Of a stretch of 64,000 nt of DNA, positions 47,939 to 58,395 are shown in pieces (position 1 is the first letter of the stretch; every line of letters starts with the position of its first letter). This DNA is from Cypionkella sp. (GTDB lineage Bacteria; Pseudomonadota; Alphaproteobacteria; Rhodobacterales; Rhodobacteraceae), in assembly GCF_030652235.1 (NCBI RefSeq), contig NZ_JAUSBA010000051.1, forward strand, positions 1-64,000. Direction: 5' to 3'. The notes under the pieces were generated by a model. That model was not told the DNA's origin, ran no database searches, and saw only the letters and a program-made list of their open reading frames with translations. The translations under genes and the position numbers were made by a program.

Positions 47939-48055
47939 ATGCGCAAATGGATGATGATTGTGGTGCTGGCAGCACTTGCGGGCTGCGGCACGGTTGATGG
48001 CATGGGCCGCGATGTCTCGGCGGGTGCGCAGCGTGTGGGTGGGTGGTTCAACTAG
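47939..48055 (+). CDS. Entericidin-like small lipoprotein
   Basis: 38 residues: MRKWMMIVVLAALAGCG with the lipobox LAGC, then GTVDGMGRDVSAGAQRVG. This is the entericidin EcnA/EcnB pattern, where TVxGxGxDxxAG is conserved. AGGAG, at the end of the binding-protein gene, lies six bases before the ATG and the gene starts four bases after that stop. In E. coli entericidins form a programmed-death antidote/toxin pair; here only one member is seen. Confidence 0.83.
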   Translation: MRKWMMIVVLAALAGCGTVDGMGRDVSAGAQRVGGWFN

Positions 48056-48058
48056 GGT

Positions 48059-49471
48059 TTAGGCAGGGTCCGGTTGCTGATCGCGCAACCGGATCACCGT
48101 GACGGAACAGGCGGCTTCGGCCACCACTTTGGCTGACACTGACCCCAAGAACCGCCGCGTGCTGGAATGGCCGCGCGCGCCCATCAGAATGTGATCGACG
48201 CGAGCGACTTCGGCATGGTCGATGATGGCCGCGGCCGGGTCGGTGTTCTCGAGGATGGTGTAGGTGAGGCGATCATCGCTTAGATCGATGCCGTCGGCCC
48301 AGGTCTTTAACCCGACAAGGCGTGCGACATGCAGGTTGGTGCCGGCATCGTCGGTGGCGGGATCAATGCCCAGTCGTGCGGTTTTGATCACATTGATGCA
48401 CGCGACGCGGGCGTCGGGGCGGTTGACCAGCATGCGTTTGATCTGCAAGTAGATCGCTTGCGACAGCGGTTCCATTTCGGGCGACAGATCAACGGCGACC
48501 AGCAGGATCGGCGCGCGCTCGATCTGGGCAGCAACCGAGGGTGGGGCCGCAAAAGCTTTCAGATTGCGCATCTTGCGCCAGCGGTTGAATACGGTCAGCG
48601 CGGAGTCGCGCTGCATCTTATGCCCGCGCGCGGTCAGGCGGATTTGCATCGGGTTTGCGAGGTCGAAGATCATCTGGGCTGCGGATTGGTAGCGGTTGGC
48701 GGGATCGACTTCCAAAGCGCGCAGGATGATTTCTTGCAGCCATTCAGGGATATCGGGGCGCAAAGCGCGCGGCGGCACCGGGTCGCGCCACAGACGTTGT
48801 TTGACTTGAGACAGCTTTTCGGGCTGGCCGAACGGCATTTTGCCCGTCGCCAACTCGTAAATCATTGCGCCCAAGGCGTAGAGGTCAGAGCGCAGATCGC
48901 CCCTTTGGCGCAGGTATTGTTCGGGGGCGATATAGGGGAAGGTGCCCATCGGGATGGTGAATTCTTCGGCAAGCAGATCGGGCAGTTGATCGTGGCGCGA
49001 CAGGCCGTAGTCGATCAGCACCATCTCACCTGACGGGCGTTGCAGGAAATTGTCGGGCTTCAGATCAAGGTGGATCACATGCTGACGGTGGATGTCATGC
49101 ACGGCTTCGGCCATCCGGGCGGCCAGTTCAATCACCTCGGCCAAGGGGCGCGGCGCGCGTTTGAAATACTGGAACATCGAGAGGCCGGGGATGCGTTCGG
49201 TGACGATATAGGGCATCACCGCGAAATCACCCTGCCCCATCACCCGCGGCACATGAATGCCGGACAGGCGCGGCATGATCATCTGCTCGACCTCAAACCC
49301 CACGATGGTCGGGCCGTCGTAGCCGTCTAGGATGGTTGGGATTTTCATCACCATCGGCGTGCGGTAAAGCGCGTGGGTGACATCCCAGATCGTCGCAAAG
49401 CCACCTTTGTGCAGCTGCTGCCCCAAAGTGAAGCCGTTGATTTCCAAGCCCGGATGCGGTCTGACAGCCAT
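48059..49471 (-). CDS. Serine/threonine protein kinase fused to a universal stress (UspA) domain
   Basis: 470 residues. Kinase domain about 14-270: Gly loop LHKGGFATIW, Lys43 in VMKIP, HLD-motif (H134-L-D136) with LKPDN, D154-Y-G instead of DFG, and YIAPEQ. After a linker (about 285-315) comes a UspA-like domain with APILLVAVDLSPE at its start and the ATP-binding-like GARGHSSTRRFLGSVSAKV near 430. So a signal-responsive kinase carries its own stress-sensor-like domain; no membrane helix. It lies directly after the metallophosphatase gene (TGAATG) and is probably cotranslated with it. Confidence 0.9.
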   Translation of the reverse strand: MAVRPHPGLEINGFTLGQQLHKGGFATIWDVTHALYRTPMVMKIPTILDGYDGPTIVGFEVEQMIMPRLSGIHVPRVMGQGDFAVMPYIVTERIPGLSMFQYFKRAPRPLAEVIELAARMAEAVHDIHRQHVIHLDLKPDNFLQRPSGEMVLIDYGLSRHDQLPDLLAEEFTIPMGTFPYIAPEQYLRQRGDLRSDLYALGAMIYELATGKMPFGQPEKLSQVKQRLWRDPVPPRALRPDIPEWLQEIILRALEVDPANRYQSAAQMIFDLANPMQIRLTARGHKMQRDSALTVFNRWRKMRNLKAFAAPPSVAAQIERAPILLVAVDLSPEMEPLSQAIYLQIKRMLVNRPDARVACINVIKTARLGIDPATDDAGTNLHVARLVGLKTWADGIDLSDDRLTYTILENTDPAAAIIDHAEVARVDHILMGARGHSSTRRFLGSVSAKVVAEAACSVTVIRLRDQQPDPA

Positions 49472-50212
49472 TCAAATTCCCTTCATCAGACGCTGCGCCA
49501 GCGCCTCTGGCAGACCCGCTTCGCGTGATTTGCGGGCGGTGGTGGTGGCATCATACCCGACACGGCGAAAGGTCAACTCGTTGCGCGTGCGATCCAAGAT
49601 CGCATAGCTGGCAAGTGTGGTGCCATCGCGCGGCTGACCGACAGACCCGATCACGCCCAGCCAGCGCCGCGAGTGCAAAAGCGGCATCGGCTGGCCCGGA
49701 GCCAGCGTAAGATGTGTCACCCGCCCCACCAGATCACAGCTGTAAAGTGCGGCCCGGTGGACATGGCCGCAAAAGATCAGCCGCGCATCGCAGACCAGAA
49801 AGCTGGGCCGCGCGGTGGCGGCAGAGGTGATATAGAGCCAGTCGGCCGGATCATTCGCCGAGGCATGCACGAATAAGGTATCGCCATCCTGCACCGTCAA
49901 CGGCAGTTCGGACAGGAACAGCTTTTGCCGGGCATTCAGACGGTTCACCGTCCAGTCGATCACTCGGCGGGCGTTGGCGTTCAGGATATTGTCGGCGGTG
50001 CCTATGGCGCGGTCATGGTTGCCACGCAGGGCGATCGCACCTTTCGCCACCAAGGATTCGACCTGATCAATGCACCAGCCGGGATCGGGGCCGTAGCCGA
50101 CGATATCGCCGAGGAACACCAGCCGATCAATCTGACGCTGCGCAAGGTCTGCCAAGACAGCCTCAAACGCCTCGCGATTGGCGTGGATATCCGTCAGCAA
50201 GGCCAGACGCAT
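49472..50212 (-). CDS. Calcineurin-like metallophosphatase
   Basis: 246 residues with the dimetal motifs in order: TDIHAN (Asp-x-His, residue 8), FLGDIVGYGPDP (near 36), LRGNHD (near 63) and CGHVHRA (near 146). Related to YfcE/ApaH-like and bis-nucleoside or phospho-protein phosphatases. ATG 50212 has GGGGGGAAG upstream. It immediately precedes the kinase-UspA gene, so it may reverse or balance that kinase, but this is inference. Confidence 0.87.
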   Translation of the reverse strand: MRLALLTDIHANREAFEAVLADLAQRQIDRLVFLGDIVGYGPDPGWCIDQVESLVAKGAIALRGNHDRAIGTADNILNANARRVIDWTVNRLNARQKLFLSELPLTVQDGDTLFVHASANDPADWLYITSAATARPSFLVCDARLIFCGHVHRAALYSCDLVGRVTHLTLAPGQPMPLLHSRRWLGVIGSVGQPRDGTTLASYAILDRTRNELTFRRVGYDATTTARKSREAGLPEALAQRLMKGI

Positions 50213-50525
50213 CAACTTCCCCCCTCCTCGCCCCTCAGCAAGGATGGGCCACAGTGATATGGTTCAAAGCGCAGGGTCAAGGGAGCAGACGGTGTGAATT
50301 GCATCTTCATCTCGGCGCTGTGAGTTGGGAACTTGCCCGATTTGGCCGCAGACAAATCGAGGCGCGCCTGCCTGCCCCGTCAGGCGCGCCCCGATTCATA
50401 GCGACAGTTTGCGGCGGCACACCCCTTGCTCAACGGCGCTCCGCCTTACGAGCAACGCACCGGAAAACTCTGCACCGCAAAGTTTTCTTTCGGTTTGGGG
50501 CGTTTTGGTACCGCCATAGATCGGT
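50213..50525. other. Gene-free stretch with three hairpins
   Basis: No gene is visible. Three separate inverted repeats occur: GGCGCGCCTG/CAGGCGCGCC (50361-50370/50381-50390, ten-base loop), TTGCTC/GAGCAA (50426-50431/50450-50455) enclosing GGCG/CGCC, and GAAAACT/AGTTTTC (50463-50469/50481-50487). They lie downstream of the XRE-cupin gene (minus strand) and may be its 3' end or an independent RNA. Confidence 0.55.
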
Positions 50526-51155
50526 TCACGCCAGTGAGGTGACCCAAAGAATGGTCGCATCGTCTTCGGACAGGCTGATCACGTTATGCCCCATCGAGGC
50601 ATCGTAATAGGCACTGTCGCCGCGGCGCAGATCGACGGGTTCATAAAACTCGGTGTAAAGCCGGATCACCCCGGTGAGGACGTAGAGAAATTCTTCGCCC
50701 TCATGGCGCACCCAGCCGTCAAAATCCTCCATCGCGCGGGCGCGGATGGTGGCGCGGTAGGGCAGCATCTGCTTTTTGGTCAAAGACCCTGCCAGCAGTT
50801 CATGCTCGTAAGTGGTGGTGGCATGGGCTTGGCCTTCGCCGGATTTTGTCACCACGATGCGGCCAGACACTTGCGGCGCTTGCGCGGGCGTGAACAGTTG
50901 CGGCACCGAGATTGCCATGCCCTGTGCAAGCTTTTTCAGCGCGTCATAAGTCGGCGACATCTGGCCGTTTTCGATCTTTGACAGGGTGGATCGCGCCAAA
51001 CCCGCCTGGACCGAGGCTTGCTCCAGCGTCCAGCCCTTGGCCTTGCGCAACTCGCGCACACGGATACCCAGATCGAGCGGCTCTGGCACAGTCTGGCCAG
51101 CGTCGTGACCCGACTCGCGGGCAATGCGGATCATGCGTTTGGGGTCACTGGACAT
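50526..51155 (-). CDS. XRE-family regulator with C-terminal cupin domain
   Basis: 209 residues: helix-turn-helix RELRKAKGWTLEQASVQAGLARSTLSKIENG (in parts: TLEQASVQAGLARSTLSKIE) near residues 33-62, and a cupin barrel with HEGEEFLYVLTGVIRLY (near 142) and RRGDSAYYDASMGHNV near 176. Such proteins (PuuR-like type) often repress amine or amino-acid catabolism genes. I chose MSSDPKR at 51155 because GGGAAAG lies 3-5 bases upstream; the longer frame up to 51347 is not family-like. It is divergent from the DsbA-like gene. Confidence 0.85.
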   Translation of the reverse strand: MSSDPKRMIRIARESGHDAGQTVPEPLDLGIRVRELRKAKGWTLEQASVQAGLARSTLSKIENGQMSPTYDALKKLAQGMAISVPQLFTPAQAPQVSGRIVVTKSGEGQAHATTTYEHELLAGSLTKKQMLPYRATIRARAMEDFDGWVRHEGEEFLYVLTGVIRLYTEFYEPVDLRRGDSAYYDASMGHNVISLSEDDATILWVTSLA

Positions 51156-51291
51156 GGCTTTCCCATACGGCATAGCAGCCTTGCGTGCAACCAATGCAAC
51201 GGGCTGTGCGTGGATGGCGGATTGCGGCGGCAGGTGGATGGCGGTATCCATCTGAACCATTCGGTTTGAATGGCCCTTTCGGAGCCTTACG

Positions 51292-51939
51292 ATGATCCGC
51301 CTTGATATTTTCTCTGATCCGGTGTGCCCGTGGTGTCTGATCGGCAAAGCCCATCTGGACCGGGCTTTGGAAGCCCATGCTGATCATCCGTTTGTGATTG
51401 CGTGGCATCCGTTTCAGTTGAACCCGGATATGCCTGCAGAAGGCGTTGAAAAGCGGCCCTATCTGGCCAAGCGTCTGGGCGGTGAGGCCAAGGTCGATGC
51501 GATCCATGATCGGTTGCGTCAGATTGCCAAAGAGGCCGGGGTGGCGATGGACCCCGACAAGCCCGAAATGCTGCCCAATACGATGAACGCGCACCGCTTG
51601 ATCCATTGGGCGGGGATTGAGGGCAAGCAGGCGGCGATGGTTTCGGCCTTGTTCCGGGCCTATTGGCGCGATGGCCGTGATATTGGCGATAGCGAGGAAC
51701 TTTGCGATATCGCCGAAGAAATCGGCATGGACCCGAAGGCTGTGGCGCGGCTGTTGGCAACCGATGCCGATATCGATGATCTGCGCGCCCGCGACGTGGA
51801 TGCGCGCAAAAAGGGCGTCACGGCGGTGCCGACGTTTCTGATTGCACAACAATATGTCGTCTCTGGCGCACAACCTCCCGAGGTTTGGGCACAGGTGATT
51901 GAAGAACTGGTGGCGAAAGCTGCTGAGGAAAGTAAGTAA
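51292..51939 (+). CDS. DsbA-family oxidoreductase (FrnE-like)
   Basis: 215 residues with the thioredoxin-like active site DPVCPWCLIG (CPWC near residue 12), LNAHRLIHWA and TAVPTFLIAQQYVVSGAQ near the C-terminus. FrnE-like members act as cytoplasmic disulfide oxidoreductases or isomerases; no signal peptide is visible. GGAGC precedes the ATG. It is followed after three bases by the MFS gene, so they are cotranscribed. Confidence 0.9.
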   Translation: MIRLDIFSDPVCPWCLIGKAHLDRALEAHADHPFVIAWHPFQLNPDMPAEGVEKRPYLAKRLGGEAKVDAIHDRLRQIAKEAGVAMDPDKPEMLPNTMNAHRLIHWAGIEGKQAAMVSALFRAYWRDGRDIGDSEELCDIAEEIGMDPKAVARLLATDADIDDLRARDVDARKKGVTAVPTFLIAQQYVVSGAQPPEVWAQVIEELVAKAAEESK

Positions 51940-51942
51940 AAC

Positions 51943-53139
51943 ATGACCCCAACCAAACGTATCTCGCAGGGCGAGTTTATCGCCCTGACCGCCGCTTTAT
52001 TTGCCATGGTGGCGATCTCGATTGACGCGATGCTGCCCGCGCTGCCGCAAATCGCCGGGACTTTGTCGCCGGATGCGCCCAATCGCGCGCAGTTGGTGAT
52101 CACCAGTTTCGTGTTTGGCATGGGGCTGGGCACGTTGTTTGTCGGGCCGTTGTCGGATTCCTATGGCCGCAAACCGGTGATCTATGCAGGTGCGGGCCTT
52201 TATGCGCTGACGGCTTTGGCGTGCTATTTCGCCAATTCACTCGACACATTGCTGATCGCGCGCGTGCTGCAAGGCATGTCGGTGGCTGCTGCCCGCGTGG
52301 TGTCGATGGCAATCATGCGCGATCAGTTCAAGGGCCGCGAGATGGCCAAGATCATGAGTTTCGTGATGATGGTGTTCATCATGGTGCCTGCGGTCGCGCC
52401 CTTGATGGGGCAAGGTATCATTGCGATTGCGGGTTGGCAGAGCATTTTCCTCGTCTACATCCTGATCGTCGCGGTGGTCATGCTGTGGTTCGGTCTGCGC
52501 CAGCATGAGACTTTGGCTGTGGAACACCGACGCCCTTTGGATTTTGGCGTGCTGGTGGCGGCGACGAAGGAATTGTTCACCCACCGCATCGTGGTGATCT
52601 CGATTGCAGCCCAGACGCTGACGATGGCGGCTTTGTTTGCCAGCCTGTCCTCGATGCAAGGCATCTTTGAGCAACGCTTTGACCGTGCCGAAAGCTTTCC
52701 CCTGTGGTTTGCTTTCATCGCCTTGGGTTCGGCTTCGGGCAGCATCATCAACTCGCGTGTGGTGATGCGTATCGGGATGCGCCCGGTGATCATGGCGGCC
52801 TATGCATCGGTGCTGGGGCTGACCTTGCTGCTGCTGGCGCTGATGGCTACGGGCACGATGCCAGAGCTTCTGGCGTTTCCGTTGCATATTGTTTGGAGCA
52901 TTGGCCTGTTTTCGATGATGTCGATGACGATGGGCAACCTGAATGCGCTGGCGATGGAGCCTGTCGGCCACATCGCGGGGCTGGCGGCTTCGGTGATGAC
53001 TTCGGTGGCGACCGTGGCCTCGGTGGTGCTGGCGGTGCCGGTGGGGTTGATGTTTGACGGCACGGCCTTGCCGCTGATGGCAGGGGTGGCGGTGTTTGTC
53101 GCGGGCGCGCTGGCGCTGATGCAGGTGATCAAGCGCTGA
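51943..53139 (+). CDS. Major facilitator transporter, Bcr/CflA family
   Basis: 398 residues with 12 predicted helices; FGMGLGTLFVGPLSDSYGRKPVIYAG contains the MFS motif A (GPLSDSYGRKP, near residue 65) and LLIARVLQGM is typical of the Bcr/CflA drug-resistance group. It should export drugs or metabolites with proton antiport; the substrate is unknown. It follows the DsbA-like gene closely and ends at a terminator. Confidence 0.9.
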   Translation: MTPTKRISQGEFIALTAALFAMVAISIDAMLPALPQIAGTLSPDAPNRAQLVITSFVFGMGLGTLFVGPLSDSYGRKPVIYAGAGLYALTALACYFANSLDTLLIARVLQGMSVAAARVVSMAIMRDQFKGREMAKIMSFVMMVFIMVPAVAPLMGQGIIAIAGWQSIFLVYILIVAVVMLWFGLRQHETLAVEHRRPLDFGVLVAATKELFTHRIVVISIAAQTLTMAALFASLSSMQGIFEQRFDRAESFPLWFAFIALGSASGSIINSRVVMRIGMRPVIMAAYASVLGLTLLLLALMATGTMPELLAFPLHIVWSIGLFSMMSMTMGNLNALAMEPVGHIAGLAASVMTSVATVASVVLAVPVGLMFDGTALPLMAGVAVFVAGALALMQVIKR

Positions 53140-53160
53140 TCTATAGGTTCGATCTGTGAT

Positions 53161-53188
53161 AGCGCGCCCCTGACCGGGCGCGCTTTTT
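53161..53188 (+). terminator. Rho-independent terminator of dsbA-like-MFS
   Basis: AGCGCGCCC and GGGCGCGCT pair over nine bases around CTGACC, followed by TTTTT. It also sits just past the end of mfd (minus strand). Confidence 0.9.
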
Positions 53189-53200
53189 CATGGCTAAGGG

Positions 53201-56200
53201 TCAGCCCTTGGGTTTGACGATCTTTTCCGCCAGATCGCGGGCGATGTTGAACGCGCCCTTGATACGGTCGGATTCCGACTTCATCTCGCCCATCAGCACG
53301 ATCTTGTTGCCGTTGATCTTCACCGCCGGGCCTTGGGCTTTGATGAATTCCACCAGTCCCGCGGGGTTGGCGAATTTGTCATTGTGGAATTGCACGGTGG
53401 CGCCTTTGGTGCCTGCATCAATGCGAGAAATCCCGGCGCGCTTGCACATCGACTTGATGCGCACGATCAGCATCAGGGTGTTCACTTCCTTGGGGATCGG
53501 ACCGAAACGGTCGATCAATTCGGCAGCGAAGCCTTCAAGTTCAACCTTGGTGGCAAGACTGGACAGGCGGCGATAGAGGCCTAGACGGATATCCAGATCA
53601 GGGATATAGGCTTCGGGGATCATCACAGGAACGCCAAGATTGATCTGCGGTGACCATTGATCGTCAACGGCGCTCAGGCCTTGGAGTTCGCCGGATTTGA
53701 TCTTGGCAATCGTCTCTTCCAGCATGGCTTGGTAGAGTTCATAGCCGACTTCTTTGATGTGGCCGGACTGTTCTTCCCCCAGCAAGTTACCCGCGCCGCG
53801 CAGATCAAGGTCGTGGCTGGCAAGGTTAAAGCCGGCACCCAGACTATCCAGCGACCCCATCAGGCGCAGGCGCTTGTTGGCCTGCGGCGTCAGTGGTGCG
53901 CGGGGTTTTGTAGTGAGATAACAATAGGCTCTGGTTTTCGAGCGCCCGACCCTGCCCCTGATTTGGTACAACTGTCCAAGACCAAACATATCGGCACGGT
54001 GCACAATCATGGTGTTGGCGCTGGGGATATCCAGACCGGATTCGACGATAGAAGTGGCGATCAGCACATCATATTTGCCGTCGTAGAATTCGTTCATCCG
54101 CTCATCCAGATCACCCGCAGCAAGCTGGCCGTGGGCGATGACATAGCTGACCTCCGGCACATGGGTTTTCAGGAAATCCTCGATGTCATGCAGATCAGAG
54201 ATGCGCGGGACAACGTAGAAGCTTTGACCCCCGCGGAAGCGTTCGCGCAGCAGGGCTTCGCGGATGGTGATGGTGTCGAATTCGGAAATATAGGTGCGGA
54301 TCGCCAGACGATCGACCGGTGGCGTGGCGATGATCGACAGATCCCGCACGCCTGTCAGCGACAGTTGCAGCGTGCGCGGGATCGGTGTTGCGGTCAGGGT
54401 CAGCACGTGAACCTCGGAGCGCATTTCTTTCAGGCGTTCTTTGTGAGTCACGCCGAAATGCTGTTCCTCGTCGATCACCAACAGGCCAAGGTTTTTGAAG
54501 CGGATGGCTTTGGCCAGCAAGGCATGGGTGCCGATGACGATATCGACCCTACCCTCGGCCATTTCGGTGCGGGTGATGTTGGCGTCTTTGGTCGAGACGA
54601 AACGGCTGAGCGGCTTGATGTTGATCGGGAAGCCGCGGAAGCGTTCAACAAAACTGCGGTAGTGTTGGCGGGCCAATAGGGTCGTGGGGCAGATCACCGC
54701 CACCTGCATTCCTGCAAGGGCGGCGACAAACGCCGCGCGCATCGCCACTTCGGTTTTCCCGAACCCGACATCGCCGACAATCAGGCGATCCATCGGGCTG
54801 CCTTTTTCGAGGTCGGCCACCACATCACCAATGGCGGAAAGCTGATCGTCGGTTTCGGTATAGGGGAAGCGGGCGGCAAAAGCCTCCCATAGGCTGTGCG
54901 GCGCTTCCAAGATCGGCGCGTGGCGCAGCGCCCGCTCCGCCGCCATGCGCATCAGTTTATCGGCGATTTCGCGGATGCGTTGCTTGAGTTTAGCCTTCTT
55001 CGCCTGCCATGCGCCGCCACCGAGACGGTCGAGCAGGCCTTCTTCATGGCCGTAGCGGCTGAGCAGTTCGATATTCTCAACCGGCAGATAAAGTTTCGCG
55101 TTTTCCGCATATTCCAAGGCGACGCAGGCATGTGGCGCGCCAAGGGCGGTGATGGTTTCCAAGCCCAGATAGCGGCCAACGCCATGTTCGACATGCACCA
55201 CCAGATCGCCTACGCTTAAAGTGTCGACTTCGCGCAAGAAGTTATCAGCCTTGCGTTTTTTGCGCGGTTTGCTGACCAGACGGTCGCCCAGCACATCCTG
55301 TTCCGAGATCACTGCAAGGCCGGGGGCGGTAAAGCCGGCCTCCAACGCCCAGATCATCAGGTAGAGGCCACCGCGGCCTTCGGGCAGATCGCGGAAGTCT
55401 TTGATTTCCTTTGCGCCATGCAGACCTTGATCGTCCAGCAAGCCTTTCAGCCGTTCCCGCGCGCCATCAGACCAAGACGCAATCACCACCTGCGCATCCT
55501 GAGACAATGCTTTAATATGCGCTGACAGTGCGCTGAAAAGGCTTACATTTTCCTGCTGGCGCTCGGGTGCAAAGCTGCGGCCAATGCGGCCTTGTGCGTC
55601 CAGCACCCCCGGCCCCGGGGCTTTTGGCAGCGGCGACAGTTGCACGACGCGGTGATCGGCCACGGCGGCTTCCCATGCGGTATCGTCAAGATACAAAAGC
55701 CCCGGCGCGGAAGGCTTGTAGACCGAATCCATCCGACCCTTGGCATTCATCGCCTCGTGGCGGGCATCGTATTGATCGGCAATGCCGTCCCAGCGCGACA
55801 GGCGGGCGGCGGTGACCTGATCATCCAGCAGCACGGAAGCCTTAGGCAGATAATCGAAAATCGTCTCAAGACCTGCGTGGAAGAACGGCAGCCAATGCTC
55901 CATGCCCTGATGTTTGCGGCCTGCGGAGACCGCCTCGTACAAGGGATCGTCCGAGCCGCCCGCGCCGAATTCGACGCGGTAGTTCTGCCGGAATCGCGAA
56001 ATCGCGGCATCGTCCAAGATCACTTCGGACATCGGCGCGAATTCGACCGCTTTTAGCTTTTCGGTGGTGCGCTGGGTGACAGGATCAAAGCGGCGCGCGC
56101 CATCCAGCACGTCGCCGAAGAAATCCAGACGCACCGGGCCACCTTCACCCGGTGGAAAAATATCAACAATACCGCCGCGAATAGCGAAATCACCGGGTTC

Positions 56201-56647
56201 GGCCACGGTCGAGACGGGCGAAAAGCCCATCCGCGCCAGAAAGCCCTTAAGCTGCCGCTCGTCCACCCGGTCGCCGACGCGGGCGACAAAAGACGCGGTT
56301 TGCATCACCGCGCGGGCTGGCAGGCGCTGCATCGCAGCGTTCAGGGTGGTGAGCAGCACGAACGGGCCGTTAAATCCCGAGGCCAAAGCCGCAAGGGTCG
56401 ACATGCGGCGGGCGAGAATCTCGGGGTTGGGCGAGATGCGATCGTAGGGCAAACAATCCCAAGCGGGCAGATCGAGCACGACGGTTTCGGGGGCCATCAC
56501 GCTGAGCGCCGCGCGCATCGCCTCTAGGCGTTTGTCATCGCGGGCGATGTGAATAACCGGAGCTCCGCGCGCAAGTTCGCGGGCCAGCAGCTTGGCGTCA
56601 AAGCCCTCGGGCGCGCCGCCCAGAATGATCCGGTCAGCGCCCGCCAT
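53201..56647 (-). CDS. mfd: Transcription-repair coupling factor
   Basis: Removes stalled RNA polymerase at lesions and recruits UvrA. 1148 residues, normal length: N-terminal UvrB-like homology module (about 1-320), RNA polymerase-interacting domain near 475-545 (VVHVEHGVGRYLGLE), and the RecG-like translocase with Walker A IVGDVGFGKTEVA near 627, DEEQHFG (DEEQ box) near 725 and QIRGRVGRS near 895, then the C-terminal UvrA-regulatory domain. It follows a small membrane protein gene at three bases, so they are probably cotranscribed. Confidence 0.97.
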   Translation of the reverse strand: MAGADRIILGGAPEGFDAKLLARELARGAPVIHIARDDKRLEAMRAALSVMAPETVVLDLPAWDCLPYDRISPNPEILARRMSTLAALASGFNGPFVLLTTLNAAMQRLPARAVMQTASFVARVGDRVDERQLKGFLARMGFSPVSTVAEPGDFAIRGGIVDIFPPGEGGPVRLDFFGDVLDGARRFDPVTQRTTEKLKAVEFAPMSEVILDDAAISRFRQNYRVEFGAGGSDDPLYEAVSAGRKHQGMEHWLPFFHAGLETIFDYLPKASVLLDDQVTAARLSRWDGIADQYDARHEAMNAKGRMDSVYKPSAPGLLYLDDTAWEAAVADHRVVQLSPLPKAPGPGVLDAQGRIGRSFAPERQQENVSLFSALSAHIKALSQDAQVVIASWSDGARERLKGLLDDQGLHGAKEIKDFRDLPEGRGGLYLMIWALEAGFTAPGLAVISEQDVLGDRLVSKPRKKRKADNFLREVDTLSVGDLVVHVEHGVGRYLGLETITALGAPHACVALEYAENAKLYLPVENIELLSRYGHEEGLLDRLGGGAWQAKKAKLKQRIREIADKLMRMAAERALRHAPILEAPHSLWEAFAARFPYTETDDQLSAIGDVVADLEKGSPMDRLIVGDVGFGKTEVAMRAAFVAALAGMQVAVICPTTLLARQHYRSFVERFRGFPINIKPLSRFVSTKDANITRTEMAEGRVDIVIGTHALLAKAIRFKNLGLLVIDEEQHFGVTHKERLKEMRSEVHVLTLTATPIPRTLQLSLTGVRDLSIIATPPVDRLAIRTYISEFDTITIREALLRERFRGGQSFYVVPRISDLHDIEDFLKTHVPEVSYVIAHGQLAAGDLDERMNEFYDGKYDVLIATSIVESGLDIPSANTMIVHRADMFGLGQLYQIRGRVGRSKTRAYCYLTTKPRAPLTPQANKRLRLMGSLDSLGAGFNLASHDLDLRGAGNLLGEEQSGHIKEVGYELYQAMLEETIAKIKSGELQGLSAVDDQWSPQINLGVPVMIPEAYIPDLDIRLGLYRRLSSLATKVELEGFAAELIDRFGPIPKEVNTLMLIVRIKSMCKRAGISRIDAGTKGATVQFHNDKFANPAGLVEFIKAQGPAVKINGNKIVLMGEMKSESDRIKGAFNIARDLAEKIVKPKG

Positions 56648-56650
56648 GAC

Positions 56651-57175
56651 CTACCCCAACACGCCGATGTAAAGATTGGCATACATGCCGAACATCGAGG
56701 TCACGAAAATTGACACCATGCCAAGCGCTTGGGTGGCGATCCTGTGACGGATCAGGCGGCGGTGCAAAGCCTCACCGCTATTTTCACCGCCCACGATCAG
56801 ACCCGCCGTGCGCAAAGACAGCACCGACAGAAAGCTCATTGGCAGCAGCAAGAACAGCACGGCTTGGGCGAATTCGACTTTATAATACACCGCCAGAACC
56901 AGCAGGGCGGTCAAAATAAAGCACAAAAACGCCACCAACCAAACCCCGGCGGTTTGCGCGATGTAAAGCATCCGCCCGGTGTTGATCCGCACCAGAACCT
57001 CTAGGTCGTCCTGCAACGCGCCGCCTTGACGGCGGGCACGCGAAATCAGATCAAACGGCACGCCCAGCACCCAGTGGCTGGCCGATGACCACATCACCGC
57101 CAGCATGATCCAATACCACAGGTTTGAGAACGACCGCATGTCGATCAATTCAAACAGGACCTGATACAAATTCAC
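56651..57175 (-). CDS. Small membrane protein of unknown function (Rhodobacterales family)
   Basis: 174 residues with about four membrane helices (WYWIMLAVMWSSASHWVLG, AGVWLVAFLCFILTALLVL, AVLFLLLPMSFLSVLSL, GMVSIFVTSMFGMYANLY). The N-terminus LYQVLFELIDMRSFSNLWYW and the RARRQGGALQDDLEVLVRIN loop are shared by a family that, as I recall, some databases label as a component of the SufBCD complex. That label has no support in the sequence, and I would not rely on it. It overlaps no gene but is three bases before mfd. Confidence 0.7.
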   Translation of the reverse strand: MNLYQVLFELIDMRSFSNLWYWIMLAVMWSSASHWVLGVPFDLISRARRQGGALQDDLEVLVRINTGRMLYIAQTAGVWLVAFLCFILTALLVLAVYYKVEFAQAVLFLLLPMSFLSVLSLRTAGLIVGGENSGEALHRRLIRHRIATQALGMVSIFVTSMFGMYANLYIGVLG

Positions 57176-57230
57176 CTTAAGCCCTCACTGCCTTAAGCCT
57201 GCCTTGGCCTGCGCCCGAATGTCTGCTTGA

Positions 57231-58310
<1,080 letters not shown>

Positions 58311-58395
58311 GCGGTTACGGATGACAAGCCGCCGAAACCGCGCTACTATTGGCACAACGAGGCCATGAGAGTCTCTGTGAGGTGTGAGGGCGGAT

